Shown here: one piece after another, positions 1 through 12,500 of the stretch
Layout of the letters: each line of letters starts with the position of its first letter
Numbering within the stretch: position 1 is the stretch's first letter
DNA from: Patiria miniata
Taxonomy: Eukaryota > Echinodermata > Asteroidea > Valvatida > Asterinidae
Assembly (NCBI RefSeq): GCF_015706575.1
Contig: NW_024037062.1
Span: 2,290,811-2,354,810 of the forward strand
DNA length: 64,000 bases
Direction: 5' to 3'
Notes under the pieces: model-generated
What the model saw: only the letters and a program-made list of their open reading frames with translations
The model's database searches: none
Told to the model about the DNA's origin: nothing
Program-made: the position numbers and the translations under genes

Positions 1-2166
1 ATACAATGAATAACTGAACTTAATAACTAACTCGCTGTACACAAAGTGAAGCCTGATGGGCGGATCCACGTTTGTGCACAAACAAATGGGAAACTCGAAA
101 TGTAGTACAGCTTTAGTACGGCTTGAAAAACGATCCCTTTACAACATGTCTAAATAGCGCCACTTTCGGGCCCAAATGCATCCACAATGCTCAGAATTGG
201 AAGCCCAGAGTCCGGGCCAGAGGTGCATTGCCATATCTCCTCAATTCCCCAATTCCATTGCTCTCAGAACTCTCTAGATCTAATATAGAATATGTTGAGG
301 GTACAACTTTTATTCATGAGCTCGGCTTGGCCTATTTACTGGAGTGCAAGCATAGGCTGTATTGAATTGCAAACTGAAGCCTGCTGGGCAACCTCGTTTC
401 CATGGGAACGATCTTGCTGGGCCATGCTGTTTACCATCATGCCTTGCGCGATCTAAACTACTGGTATTGTTTCATTTGAATGTGTCAAAAAATGGCACAT
501 TTAAACTAGGACTGCAGTCGATGTATTTAACGCGCGACGCCATGTTAAAAATGTTCAAAGTTGTTTTTTTGAAGAATCAATCCTTTCCAACACAAGGTTT
601 CGACGTTGCGTTATTTAGCAAGGATTTGTATTTAATGTACGTACCTCTTTCGTCCCTTTACAACTGAAGATACAGGTTCTTTTGGGCGAAAAACGAGGCT
701 ACCAAAATACATATCGTACAGGTATCGCGCAAGAAAAAAAATGTTCGTACGCATGTTTGCACGTGACTTGACGTGCATAGCGCGCGAGCGCCCTATCCGG
801 TTCGTTACATAGATATTCTATATCTTAGAGAGCGAAACGCTTGTTCATCTATTTTGTAGGTGAGATCTATTTTGAGATTTCATCTGTGTTGGGACCCAGG
901 TTATAATGAGTGGTTTGAGAGGACTCTTAATTTAAACATACACTTAGACGATGAGGCTATACTTTTCGGCATAAGTAAAAAAAAATCGTGGATTGCTCTC
1001 AACCTGATCCTTATTTTGTGTCGTTTTCACATTTATAAGATGAAGATGAACGATAGCAGATCATCTCTTGCACTTTTGAATCTTGATTTTAAACGTCATT
1101 TTAATTTGGAAAAGTACATCTCGATTACAAATGGATCTGCTGCAAAATGTCATACAAAATTAGACTCCTTTGAAGTACTCAAAACTAACTCTGTATTCTT
1201 AAGTAGTTTTTGTATAGTTGAGATGTTGCTTTGAGGTTGTGAATAAAATATTTCTTCCAGGGGAAAAATAAATAAATAAAAAAAACGAGCGTCACATGAC
1301 ATTGGGTTTCGCTCTGTCATGATCGTCGATGAACCAACTCCAAACAATAACCATTGTTACGGTTACCATGGAAACTATGTGACGACAGCAAGCGATATTC
1401 CAAACATTAGGCTCATCGTGCCAGGGAGTGGTGCTCTGCCCGTTTTGATCGCAGATATCAAAGTGAAGACCTGCTGGCTGGTTATGAGAAACCCGCGTAA
1501 ACTGTGGGTCTTCAGTTTGACTCTGGGGCTTTTTAGTTCCCTCTTTATTCTACCTGTACGAGGGAACACGTGTAGTGCCATGGTCCAAGCTGCACCCGGT
1601 GATGATCTGACCGCACTTCGTAACAAGACGTTCGCGTCTTTCAGAGCCCAGTGCCGTGGTAAACAAAGCAAGTAATTCTACTCCATAAAAATCTGTTAAA
1701 AGTGCAACTATAGCATGATGTCTTACAGGGAAATCTCAGAAATGTGGTAGTTGTGCCAAATTACTAGCTGAAGTTTTTTTATTACAATCATTTCATTGCA
1801 AAACCAGATTTCTAAAATATCTGTTTGCTGGCGTTTTGCGATCCGTATGCAAATTAGGAGGCCACGTACCTATAGTGTTAGTCTCTATATCAGAATTAAA
1901 GTCGAGCTTCATCTTATCGAATAAATTATCGAATTTAAAAGACCGTGCAATGGAGTTTTTCCCATGATTCGAACTTCTTAAAATGCAATTACTTTTCGTA
2001 TTCAGGCTTTTCCGCCAACTTTGCAGATAAGCTTTTTCGCCATCAACTGAAAAGCAATTGTTTTTCTTTCCCTTTTTTTGGTTTTATTTTGGTTTTTGCT
2101 TGTTTGCATAATTGCGGAAAAGTTTTTGTCTATAATTATGCGTCAAGGAGGGCGCTGTTAGATCAC
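1..2166. other. Left-edge sequence with no recognised gene
   Basis: I recognise no gene here. Open frames of 80 to 124 codons occur but have no known motif, no convincing start or splice context, and in places run on both strands. About 209-350 is a diverged relative of the motif at about 2465-2610 and 26306-26440 (shared stretch beginning gtccgggccagaggtg), so the left edge already belongs to the interspersed repeat family seen in copies A and B. Confidence 0.5.
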
Positions 2167-4025
2167 CCGGCTTAACATCGTATAGGGGTGCACCCAATCT
2201 AATAAATTCCAATAGACAACAGTGTAAATGCTCATACTTCAAAATTCTGTTAAAAATACTCAAAACTCCCACATGTGTTCAGGCTGCACAGAAAAATGAT
2301 AATCAACATGTCATATTTCATTTTATTTTTAATTTTTGTTGGGTTGTCCGATGACTTTTTGAGACATTCTCATCCAAAGAAGACGACCCCTAAAATTAGT
2401 GATATTTCCCAAAGTGAAAAAAGTAGCCATCTCGAAAAGGGATCCCTCCACAACGTGGCTTAAAAAAGTCCGGGCCAGAGGTGTATTGCCATATCTCTTC
2501 AATCTCCCAATTGCATGGCTCTCAGAACACTCTAATATAGACGAATTTGAGTATATAACTTGTATTCATGAGCTCGGCGGACGTTTATCTGGCCTATTTA
2601 CTGGTGTGCACCCTTTGGCCTACTTAAAGAAAACCGGATCCGGCATAATATTCACTAGACATTTTTCTACGTATTTTCAGCTGATGCATTGCGCCAGTAC
2701 ATTGCGCCGATAACCATCTTTTTACGTTACATTGTGTGATTTTTGTCACAGTTTTTTTTAAGCAAACATGTCATATTATTATTTTAAACGTCACTAACAT
2801 TGTAATTAGTGTGGTACGGGGCCTGTAACTTCACATTTGCTTTTTTTTAAGCTATTTTAATATTCCCACCTTTTCAGTTGAGTATACAAGGCCATGTTTA
2901 TTAAATTCGTGATTTTCATAATATGTCTGGGTCTAGTGTGCTTTATGCACTATCATACTATGTCCGGGTCTATTGTGTACTTCGTGCAATATCTTATTCC
3001 TGGTGGCTGTGTAATCTTTTCAGGTCAATTTATCGATCAATTTCACTTAATTTCAGTGTGGCATTTTTTTCATTATGTTTTGTCATTTTGGCTGGACCAT
3101 TACTTTTGCCTTTGTCTTTTTTTATATAAAAAAATGCTCTTTTAAAACGTACTTCATTAGTGTGTCAAATTAGATTTGGTTTTAAGATACACAATCATTA
3201 ATCCAGGTCACTTTCTTTTTGACTAACCCAGTATAATTCAAGTTCACACAGTTATATTTGGTCCTTCATGAAAATGCATAGACAGATACGCATCTTTCAC
3301 ACCTTTCAATTTTCAGACTTTTTTATTTGACAATCTCATTCCTGCAGCCGATTTCATGTAAGCTTATGCGATGACAGAGAACACTCGGGCCACCATTTAT
3401 AGTGTACGTTGCGCAACATTTCAGTCACGACAGTTTTAAGAAAGTTTCTCAGTGCGTAAGTCTGTGGATTGCTGAACAAATAAAGGCATGACGCAGTTAT
3501 TTGAGGTGGCTTTTACATTGTACTTGTGACAGAATTGTAAGTTCAGGGACGGATCCAGCGGGGGGGGGGGGGAGGTGAGGGCGCATGCCCCCACCGCCCC
3601 CCCCCTCCCCCCTCTGTCCTTCAGATAAAACATTAAGATGTTCTCCCCACGTAAAAACGTGGTTCAAGGTTCAAGGTTCATTTATTTCCACAGCATCAAA
3701 TCTATAAATGATATTAAATAAATGTAAAATATAATTGTAAATAAGTAATTACATAGAAAAGCAACATACCTAAACACAATACACATTCAGACGTAAACAA
3801 CAGACAAACAAACAATACAATACAGATCATTTTAACTACTCAGGTCAGCAATGAACAATAAAATAATGGATATTCTACAATCTACATGTAACAACATACA
3901 TCTACTAGCATGAATTAATAATAAGTTTGAATTAAGATTGATTTAAATAGGCGTTTAAATGTGGAAAGTTTGGAAGAAGCTTGAAGTTGTGTAGAGAACG
4001 AATTCCACAGCTTGGGTACGATTAA

Positions 4026-4540
4026 AGGGAATATACAACATTTGCAAACATCGAAAAATAAAACTACCAAGTTTTTGCGAAATACCTTAATAGGATGTTG
4101 GTAAATGACAGTCTAAAGCATCCTGTAAAATTATAGCGCCTGGTATACTGTCATTTTCAAGAAAAGTGGTATTTTTGTATCAATTTCCAACGCTGATCGG
4201 CCGATCAGCGTTGGAAACAACTGGCTTTTTTTTCAAATACTGGCCCCAATTGACCATTGCACTTGTTTGCAATCGATTACAAACCTATGAACGGGTACGA
4301 GCCAGCTAGACTGGTTCCCTGACCTTACAATTCCCCAATGTATGTAAACTGCTCTGTTTCTTCTTATATGGAGTCAGGGAACCCGACTACAGGAAAATGA
4401 TCGTTTTTCTTGGTTTTTATAGCATTTTCGAACCCAAAACCTCCAAAAAGTCAGTGTAACTATATTTGCTTTATATTTCCAACCCCCCAATTCCATCCAT
4501 TTCTGAAAATTATAGCAAAAGCAAATGATGTATATTCCCT
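4026..4540. mobile_element. MITE with TTAA target-site duplication, copy 1
   Basis: The ends are inverted repeats (AGGGAATATACAACATTTGC on the left, its near-perfect complement on the right) and TTAA lies on both sides (4022-4025 and 4541-4544). The paralogous LINE in copy B (about 28017) is uninterrupted here, reading gactaaatgg, so the insertion is real. Related copies are at 35219-35722 (inverted) and about 42597-42885 (partial). TTAA suggests piggyBac-type mobilisation, but the end starts AGGG rather than the usual CCC, so the superfamily is uncertain. It has no coding capacity. Confidence 0.75.
4184..4217. repeat. Perfect 34-nt palindrome inside the MITE
   Basis: Two 17-nt arms meet with no spacer at 4200/4201, centred on atcggccgat. 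The other MITE copy at 35.2-35.7 kb has only one arm-like sequence (ttccaacg) at the matching place. The palindrome therefore probably arose by a local inverted duplication in this copy. Confidence 0.85.
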
Positions 4541-6847
4541 TTAAATGGAAAATAAAAATTAGAAGCTTGGCGAGTCCAATGAGGATGAATTTCGCTTTTG
4601 GCTAAAAATACTATTAATGGAAGATGGTAAAGTATTGCGAGAAGATTGATACATTAAAGACCCAAGCTGAACGTTATACATATCATTAAGTTTTAAAATT
4701 GTATGTTTTATAAAAACGGGATGTGTGTGTTCATAGAAGTCGGCAAAATATATTACACGCAAGGCTTTTCTCTGTTATAGAAGTAGTCTTGTAGCAGAAC
4801 TACTACCCCAAGCAAGTAAACCATAGTTAAGATGAAAGACAATTAGGGTGTTATAAAGAAATTCCAAAACATTTACAGGTAAAACATGCTTGATTTTGTT
4901 AATATACGTAAGTTTCTTGCAATGTTTTTACATAAATGATCAACATGATTTGTCCATGTTAGCCCTGAGTCAATAAACAAACCCAAACATTTACAACAAT
5001 CAGTTTTGATAATTACAGAATCATCAATCATAATATTACAGGGTAGTTCACTGACAGAGTTACTGAACAACATGAAGCTAGTTTTGGAAATATTTAAGGA
5101 TAATTTATTAAGTCTGAACCAACTCGAAACAGATATAAATTCGGTGTTAACAGTGTCAGTGAGGTAATTGAGTTTGCTATGGAAAAGAATAAAATAGAGT
5201 CATCAGCAAACAATATAAAGGAGAGCAAGTTAGAAGACTTTGTACAATCATTACTATATATTATAAAAAGCAAAGGTCCTAAAATTGAGCCTTGGGGTAC
5301 TCCGTGTGTAAGAAAACTAGAGTTTGAGTTTAAGCCATGTATAGACTCATATTGGGTTATGCGTGCGTATCGGCCCGATACGCTGGAATTACATATGGCA
5401 CTGTTATCGTTAAAAAAAGAGTTCATCTTGACATGCTAAATCTTGACGAAAAAGCCTAAACTATTGACACATTTGTGATCAAAATGCACCAAAGCCATGC
5501 CGCTGTACGCGTATACGATGTTCCGTGCGGCATAGCATGGCAGTGCAGTGCAGTGCCATCACCATTCACTGGTAGGACTGGAACCAGTGACTAGACCTAC
5601 ATAACGTGACAGGACGAACGTGGACCGTAGAAAATACCAAATAATTAATAAGCATCAATGGAGAAAGAGAATTTATTCCAATTAATTCCCAGAATGTGAT
5701 TCTCTTTTCTGTGTATGTATTTACCATTAAAGTATATTTATAACGAGATTGTTCCGCTCATACGTACTTAATACACCGTTAGCGTGTTTCTGAAAAAAAT
5801 GGTCGGCCACAGCACATGGGTTCGTTGCCGAGTCCGCTACAAATACACAGTGCAGGTATGCACACTGATAGTGCGCCGTATGCGCGAGGCGATATACGGC
5901 CACTGCTGGCCGGCGGCTGACGGTGACTAACGTTGAGCATAGTGGCGTGGAGGACTTCTATTCTCCATTATTTTTAAGAATCATCCACCTTAAATATATG
6001 TTTTTCATATTAGGTGAGGCAAGTTTTATCACTTTTGATGGACAGTCTCGATTACTTTTGTGGCGCGAATGAACATTATTAAGGCACAAATTATGCATGA
6101 TTCCTTGGTATGCTCCATTTATTCAATCAGCAGAAAATATTTTTTTGACGAAATAAAAATAAATTCCGACCTAACGACCCTAATTTTTGGGAGGTCATGT
6201 AATAGGAAGCAGAAATTATTAATTTTGTTGCTTAATTTGTTTTAATTTGAAACTTACTTTTTTTCATCCAAACTTGTCCAGTTCAGAAAATTGTTATGGT
6301 TGTGAAATGTTTATTATATTTTTATTTAAAAAAAACAATGTTATATATATCCTCTGAATTTTGAGGAAAAATCTACCTCAAAGATACCAAGATTTGCTCT
6401 AAAATGCACCAAAGAGCTTCTAAAATACAACTTGGGGACCATTAACTCGGCCCCGAACCCCACGCCGTGGCTTCGCACGTTGGTGTATCACGACAAAACT
6501 TCCCCTACAGGTTTAAACAAATCACGCCCTTCATCCTTTGGAAAATCCTGGATCCGCCCCTGAAGTTACCGCACATAGATAGTCAGCTAAAACTGTTTCA
6601 AAATGGTGGGTAGAGGTGATTCATTGATTGTTTCACGAATGAACAAATCATATGCAAACATTCGTCGTATATTATGCAGCGTTTAGGCCTATATTCCTGC
6701 AAGATGTTTAATTTTTTTACAACGTTGCGCAGCTAGGCCAAGTTGGGCTGGAACCGTTGCCAGAACATGAGCAACTCTTTGCAGATGACCAAGTACGACT
6801 GAAAAAGAAAAACAATCTAGGTAATAAATAATCAGTGCTATGGTCGA

Positions 6848-6932
6848 GTCCACCCCATCCGAGTCCGAGTCCTTGGTATCCGAGTCCGAGTCTGAGTCCG
6901 AGTCCTTGTCTCCGAGTCCGAGTCCTTTTGTG
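6848..6932. repeat. GAGTCC-type hexanucleotide repeat (copy A)
   Basis: Tandem gagtcc/gagtct units, interrupted by ttggtatc and ttgtctc. Equivalent arrays sit at about 29668-29745 in copy B and 47190-47272 in copy C. A short related run, cgagtcctcattgttcgaat then ccgagtccgag, lies near 61100. The long open frames through it, reading Ser-Glu or Ser-Asp repeats, are a product of the hexanucleotide period. Confidence 0.85.
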
Positions 6933-7283
6933 AATCTCAAATACACATCATCGTGGATGAGAACCAGGACAAAGTTGATTGCGACCCCTTTTAATACAAA
7001 GCAAAGGTTAAAGGTAATGTGTAGTGGTGGCTTCAATTTACATGGCTGAAAGTGGAATTTTACCTTTTGACTGGGCTTGCTTTTTGCTTTTGTCAAATAC
7101 TTAACGCCTCACTATATTTCATGTCCTTATAAAGGGAGGGTTACTAGTTGCAAGTACTATTTGAAATTTGGATGTGAATTGATGTTTACCACACTAGAGA
7201 CGATAAGCGACACTGAATTAATCAAAAAGAAGAGACTTCCAGTTTATTATATCTATCCCAGAAAGACATCAGGCAGATACATC

Positions 7284-8037
7284 ATGGAAGTAATTGGCAT
7301 ATTGCTTCTCTTCATTGGGAGTGTAGCCAGCATTGCAATGATCTGTCCTGTTGGTTGGCAGCGATATGGAAAGGCTTGCTATTTTCTGATCAAGGAACTA
7401 AAGGGTTGGCACAAAGCAAAAAGCATGTGCTGCTTCTCATGCAAGCCTTGCAGTTCCCAATTCATCGGAGGAACAGACATTTATATGGGAATTACTCCAG
7501 GAGGAGTTTCATCCTGATGGTCCTCTGGATGGAGCCTGGATTGGCTGCAAAGACATCGAGAAGGAAGGTGATTGGCAGAATTGTCCTCTGACAGGTGATG
7601 AGACCAACGCGTACCAGAACTGGAGGGAAGGGCAGCCTGACAGTTGGAATGCTGCATCTGATTGTGCATTGATAATCAATTCAGCGGGTGGCAAATGAGA
7701 TGACCAGTCTTGCGCTAATCCCAGATATGCAACGTGTGAGCTTGACATCATCGACTACGACCCTCTATTTTGCCTTCAGATCGGCTCCGATGGTCGCATC
7801 ACCGCCCCGTGCCTCACTGATAATCACGTCTTGATGGAGTAACAGTCTCAGGGTCTGGTGTCTTGTGGCAAGGCCTGCCTCTCTCATCCCAAATGTAGCT
7901 CCTTCAATCCGAAGGACCAATGACAGGGCAAGATGGTGTGCTAGCTGAATGACCTCGCCCTTCAAAATGCAGCTGATGAAGATGTGGTTGAAATTGAGAA
8001 CTGCTACGGCCTGGATCTGAAGAAACTGGTTGCATGA
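7284..8037 (+). pseudogene. Broken secreted C-type lectin plus PAN/apple-domain gene
   Basis: The frame opens with a signal-peptide-like stretch (MEVIGILLLFIGSVASIA) and CPVGWQRYGKACYFL, the start of a C-type lectin domain. Near 7427-7434 the reading shifts frame, then continues with LAVPNSSEEQ, GAWIGCKDIEKEGDWQNCP, EGQPD (the Ca/sugar site, QPD type), SDCALIINS and DDQSCANPRYATCEL. A TGA at 7696-7698 falls where lectins have the W of WDD. The same frame runs on into a cysteine-patterned PAN/apple-like module (CGKACLSHPKCSSFNPKDQ, then VENCYGLDL-like IENCYGLDL), with TAA at 7840, TGA at 7921 and TAG at 7942. The partial copy at 30552-30677 has sense codons in place of the last two stops, so these are lesions and not intron artefacts. 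No introns are visible within the block. The molecule would have been extracellular. Confidence 0.75.
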
Positions 8038-8814
8038 AGCAAACTGATTCAAAAGATATCCTTCAGAATGCTCTGATGAACAGGTACATGGGCCGACATT
8101 TTCAATGCAAGTACATGTCATGTACAAAACACAGTGGTGGCTTACATTTTCATAGCTGAGAGGGAATGACTATTTTGTGGAGATTTGTTGTGAACTGCTC
8201 GAATTTTGCAAGGATTTACAAGTTTGCAAACACTTGTACTAGTCTGTAAGTACAACATTTGTCTTAGTGAGTGTTGTGACTGTTTAAAGTAATGTGCATA
8301 GTATTTTGAATTGTTTGTTTTGTTTAGATGGATAGCCTCTGTATTGGCAGAAATGTAGCCAAAAAGTAACCACTTACATGTACCCTTTTCTTTGTTTAAT
8401 AATGCCATTAGTAAAAGGAAAAAAAGGCAACCTTTGACAACTTTAACCATTTTTTTTACTTAGCAAAAGATAATCATGTAAACATTATTTTCGAGTTTGG
8501 AGTCATTGAATCAGCTATTTCGAGCTATAGCATCAAATGTAGGCAACCATTTTTTATTCAGGGACGAAAATAGTTGAGGGGAGGGGGAACGACATGTCCC
8601 CCCGTCCTCCACTGATCGACGCCCATGGACTTGGCACTATGCTTCATAACGACAGACTTTTAATACACGCAAATTGTATACTTACATGTATGCCTATACA
8701 GCGTCAGTGAAATTGAAAATTCTGAGAGAGACCCCAACACTTCCTAAAAGCTTTTCTCTGCATGCGTGTGGGTGGGTGTGTGTGTCATGTGTGTGGGTAG
8801 GCCAATATGTTTTA
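8038..8814. other. 3' flank of the lectin pseudogene, no gene recognised
   Basis: AT-rich sequence. About 8130-8165 (cagtggtggcttac) resembles 7030-7055 and 30775-30800, marking a short motif repeated around the lectin/PAN relics. A tgtg/ggtg microsatellite-like run lies at 8765-8800. I see no coding signal. Confidence 0.5.
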
Positions 8815-9172
8815 GGCCCCCCCAAAATAAATCTCCGGTTTCTGGTATGGAGCTTGCCCAAAAAGTGGTGCGGCGACGCGGCTTTTGTTTTTTTACCTGC
8901 TTTTTTGCTCCAAATGTCGGCTGGTGACTGCAAATGGTGCCCGACTAAACTTAGTGCAAATATTATGAGAGACTAGAGCTTATTCTCGATCATAACCTCA
9001 TCTAAAAACACATTAAAATTGTGCAGAAGCAGGATTCCATTCAAACCAGTGAGTTTGGCGGTTTTGAGACATCATCTTTTATTGAAAAAAAAAAAAACTT
9101 GTTCATTTTGCCGACGCGCATGGCTACGACAACGCGCGCGAATACCAGAAACCGGAGACATTTTTTTTGGCC
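8815..9172. mobile_element. Harbinger-type MITE, copy 1
   Basis: The element is 358 bp and starts and ends with GGCC followed by A/T-rich sequence and ctccggtttctggtat in inverted orientation. It is flanked by TTA on both sides (8812-8814 and 9173-9175). A 3-bp TWA target duplication with short inverted ends is the signature of PIF/Harbinger. It is an inverted relative of 45329-45693. The longest frames (100 and 79 codons) lie on opposite strands and are not genes. Confidence 0.75.
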
Positions 9173-9537
9173 TTATGGCACACTGCGACATTTGCGTAGG
9201 CCCCCGAATTGTTCGTAGGCGCTAGGCACATCAGTGCCTACTGTGCCTATTGGTGAATCCAGGACTGGGGTTCCAGCCCCATCAGATTCTTAATTCTGCA
9301 GGTTTTTTTTTTTACTGACATGTGTTTAATACACTGATGAACACAGACATCATTGTACTGTGTACAACTTGCGCACAGGGTCTTTGTCTTTGATATAATA
9401 CAATGAAATAGCCAAAGATTCGTTATCATCCTTTCGGAGACATGGTGGTCACAAATTTGCCTAATTAAATATTCATGACAACATAACATCAGAACAAAAG
9501 ACATCACAGTACTATCAATGTAATATATTTATCTTTG

Positions 9538-12500
9538 AAAATTGCTGTGTATTAATTTGGAACTTCAACCCCATCAAAACGATTATGACATAAATAGAGT
9601 CTAAAATTACCACTTCCAGTAGCAAGGGAAGTAAGGATCACAAGACCTTCAAGACTCAGCAGGCACATTTTCAGTACCAACATGATGCAATCTGAAAAGA
9701 ACTAGTATCATATCTTATCGGGGAAAAAAAAAGAGATTTGAACAAAAACAATACCTGTTTCAAATTCAGATTGGGATGGTAACATTATGCTTCTTCTCGC
9801 AGTGCAAATACCAGTCTTTCTGTCTTGTCAACAATTAAAGCCAAATTACTATTGATTCATGACTTTCCCTGCTTCATGCTTTCCATTGTGTGAGGCACAC
9901 CTCTTTTATTTGTGTTCTTTATTAACTGTCCTTGACCAGTTGGAGATGCAAGCTTGAAATTTTCCTGACTAAAAAGTCATTTTCTATGTACTGGTTGAAA
10001 AGCCAAATCATACAAAAATACATACATGTATTCTTTAAGCTGAAACTCTCTTATTAATATATTTGAATTTGAAAATTGCTGTATGCTATTTATGAGAAAA
10101 ATATAGTCTGAAATTAACACTTCAGCACCGGAAGTAAGAATCACTCACAAGACCTTGAGAATTCAGCAGGCACATTTTCAGTACCAATATGATGCAATCT
10201 GCAATAAACTCGCAGTATATCACACCTTTTCAGAAAAAAAAAGAAATGTGTACAAAAACAAAAGCTATTCCCTATCGACATTGGGAAGGAAAAAACTATG
10301 CCTTTTTCTCGGTCCAAATACAAGTCTCTCTCTTGTCAACAATTAAAGCCAAATTGCTATTGATTTGTGACTGTCCCTGCTTCACGCATTCGACTGAGAG
10401 CGGTACAACTCTTTCATTTGTGATCTTTATTCACTGTCCTTGGCAAGTTGGAGATGCCAGTTGGAAATTTGAAAAGCCAAATCATACAAAACTACATACA
10501 TGTATGCTTTCAGCTGAAACTCTCTTATTAATATATTTGAATTTGAAAATTGCTGTGTGCTATTTATGAGAAAAATATAGTCTGAAAGTAACACTTCAGC
10601 ACCGGAAGTAAGAGTCACTCACAAGCCCTTGATAATTCAGCAGGCACATTTTCAGTACCAATATGATGCAATCTGCAATAAACTCGCAGTATATCACACC
10701 TTTTCAGGAAAAAAAGAAATTTGAACAAAAACAAAAGCTGTTCCCTATTGAGATTGGGAAGGTAAAAACTATGCCTTTTTCTCGGTCCAAATACAAGTCT
10801 CTCTCTCTTGTCAACAATTAAAGCCAAATTGCTATTGATTTGTGACTATCCCTGCTTCACGCATTCGACTGAGAACGGTACAACTCTTTCATTTGTAATC
10901 TTTATTAACTGTCCTTGGCAATTTGGAGATGCCAGTTGGAAATTTGAAAAGCCATATCATACAAAACTACACACATGTATGCTTTCAGCTGAAACTCTCT
11001 TATTAATATATTTGAATTTGAAAATTGCTGTATGCTGTTTATGAGAAAAATATAGTCTGAAATTAACACTTCAGCTCCGGAAGTAAGAATCACTCACAAG
11101 ACCTTGAGAATTCAGCAGGCACATTTTCAGTACCAATATGATGCAATCTGCAATAAACTCGCAGTATATCACACCTTTTCAGGAAAAAAAGAAATGTGTA
11201 CAAAAACAAAAGCTATTCCCTATCGACATTGGGAAGGAAAAAACTATGCCTTTTTCTCGGTCCAAATACAAGTCTCTCTCTTGTCAACAATTAAAGTCAA
11301 ATTGCTATTGATTTGTGACTGTCCCTGCTTCACGCATTCGACTGAGAGCGGTACAACTCTTTCATTTGTGATCTTTATTCACTGTCCTTGGCAAGTTGGA
11401 GATGCCAGTTGGAAATTTGAAAAGCCAAATCATACAAAACTACATACATGTATGCTTTCAGCTGAAACTCTCTTATTAATATATTTGAATTTGAAAATTG
11501 CTGTGTGCTATTTATGAGAAAAATATAGTCTGAAAGTAACACTTCAGCACCGGAAGTAAGAGTCACTCACAAGCCCTTGATAATTCAGCAGGCACATTTT
11601 CAGTACCAATATGATGCAATCTGCAATAAACTCACAGTATATCACACCTTTTCAGGAAAAAAAGAAATTTGAACAAAAACAAAAGCTGTTCCCTATTGAG
11701 ATTGGGAAGGTAAAAACTATGCCTTTTTCTCGGTCCAAATACAAGTCTCTCTCTCTTGTCAACAATTAAAGCCAAATTGCTATTGATTTGTGACTATCCC
11801 TGCTTCACGCATTCGACTGAGAGCGGTACAACTCTTTCATTTGTGATCTTTATTCACTGTCCTTGGCAAGTTGGAGATGCCAGTTGGAAATTTGAAAAGC
11901 CAAATCATACAAAACTACATACATGTATGCTTTCAGCTGAAACTCTCTTATTAATATATTTGAATTTGAAAATTGCTGTGTGCTATTTATGAGAAAAATA
12001 TAGTCTGAAAGTAACACTTCAGCACCGGAAGTAAGAGTCACTCACAAGCCCTTGATAATTCAGCAGGCACATTTTCAGTACCAATATGATGCAATCTGCA
12101 ATAAACTCGCAGTATATCACACCTTTTCAGGAAAAAAAGAAATTTGAACAAAAACAAAAGCTGTTCCCTATTGAGATTGGGAAGGTAAAAACTATGCCTT
12201 TTTCTCGGTCCAAATACAAGTCTCTCTCTCTTGTCAACAATTAAAGCCAAATTGCTATTGATTTGTGACTATCCCTGCTTCACGCATTCGACTGAGAACG
12301 GTACAACTCTTTCATTTGTAATCTTTATTAACTGTCCTTGGCAATTTGGAGATGCCAGTTGGAAATTTGAAAAGCCATATCATACAAAACTACACACATG
12401 TATGCTTTCAGCTGAAACTCTCTTATTAATATATTTGAATTTGAAAATTGCTGTATGCTGTTTATGAGAAAAATATAGTCTGAAAGTAACACCTCAGCAC

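Larger units (their letters stand above)
3661..5440 (-). mobile_element. Decayed LINE (reverse transcriptase C-terminal part), copy A
   Basis: On the minus strand, fragments between 5426 and 5094 read a non-LTR reverse transcriptase with GVPQGSILGPLLF and the catalytic FADDS box. Fragments at 5073-4873 (GLFIDSGLTW) and 4762-4559 continue into the thumb and C-terminal region. Frameshifts and stops separate them, so it is inactive. The 3' end is at the left, where minus-strand sequence ends in a repeat of the type CTTGAACCTTGAACC (3661-3680), a short tandem tail typical of CR1/L2-like LINEs. A 515-bp MITE interrupts it at 4026-4540. The more 5' part of the element is missing. Confidence 0.75.
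2167..7032. repeat. Interspersed duplication, copy A
   Basis: This block aligns collinearly with 26007-29846 (copy B) from cccggcttaacatcg to the end of the GAGTCC minisatellite, and its right part also aligns with 46438-47360 (copy C). Copy A differs by a 515-bp MITE inside its LINE and by lacking about 200 bp of the LINE 3' part present in B. At about 7033 its sequence jumps to one resembling 30780 in copy B, so roughly 930 bp present in B and C is absent here. No terminal inverted repeats or transposase were found, so I cannot say whether it is one large element or a segmental duplication. Confidence 0.7.

Noticed and set aside
1319..1675. 118-codon frame with a hydrophobic segment
   Set aside because: A 98-codon frame runs antisense through the same DNA. 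There is no recognised motif, no good start context and no splice signals.
2894..3145. 83-codon very hydrophobic frame
   Set aside because: Lies in the repeated block. The paralogous stretch near 26750-26950 has no equivalent open frame, and the hydrophobicity comes from T-rich DNA.
6689..7096. 135-codon frame with a Ser-Asp repeat and 69-codon frame with a Ser-Glu repeat
   Set aside because: Both are readings of the GAGTCC hexanucleotide array, and the other two copies of the repeat break the frames.
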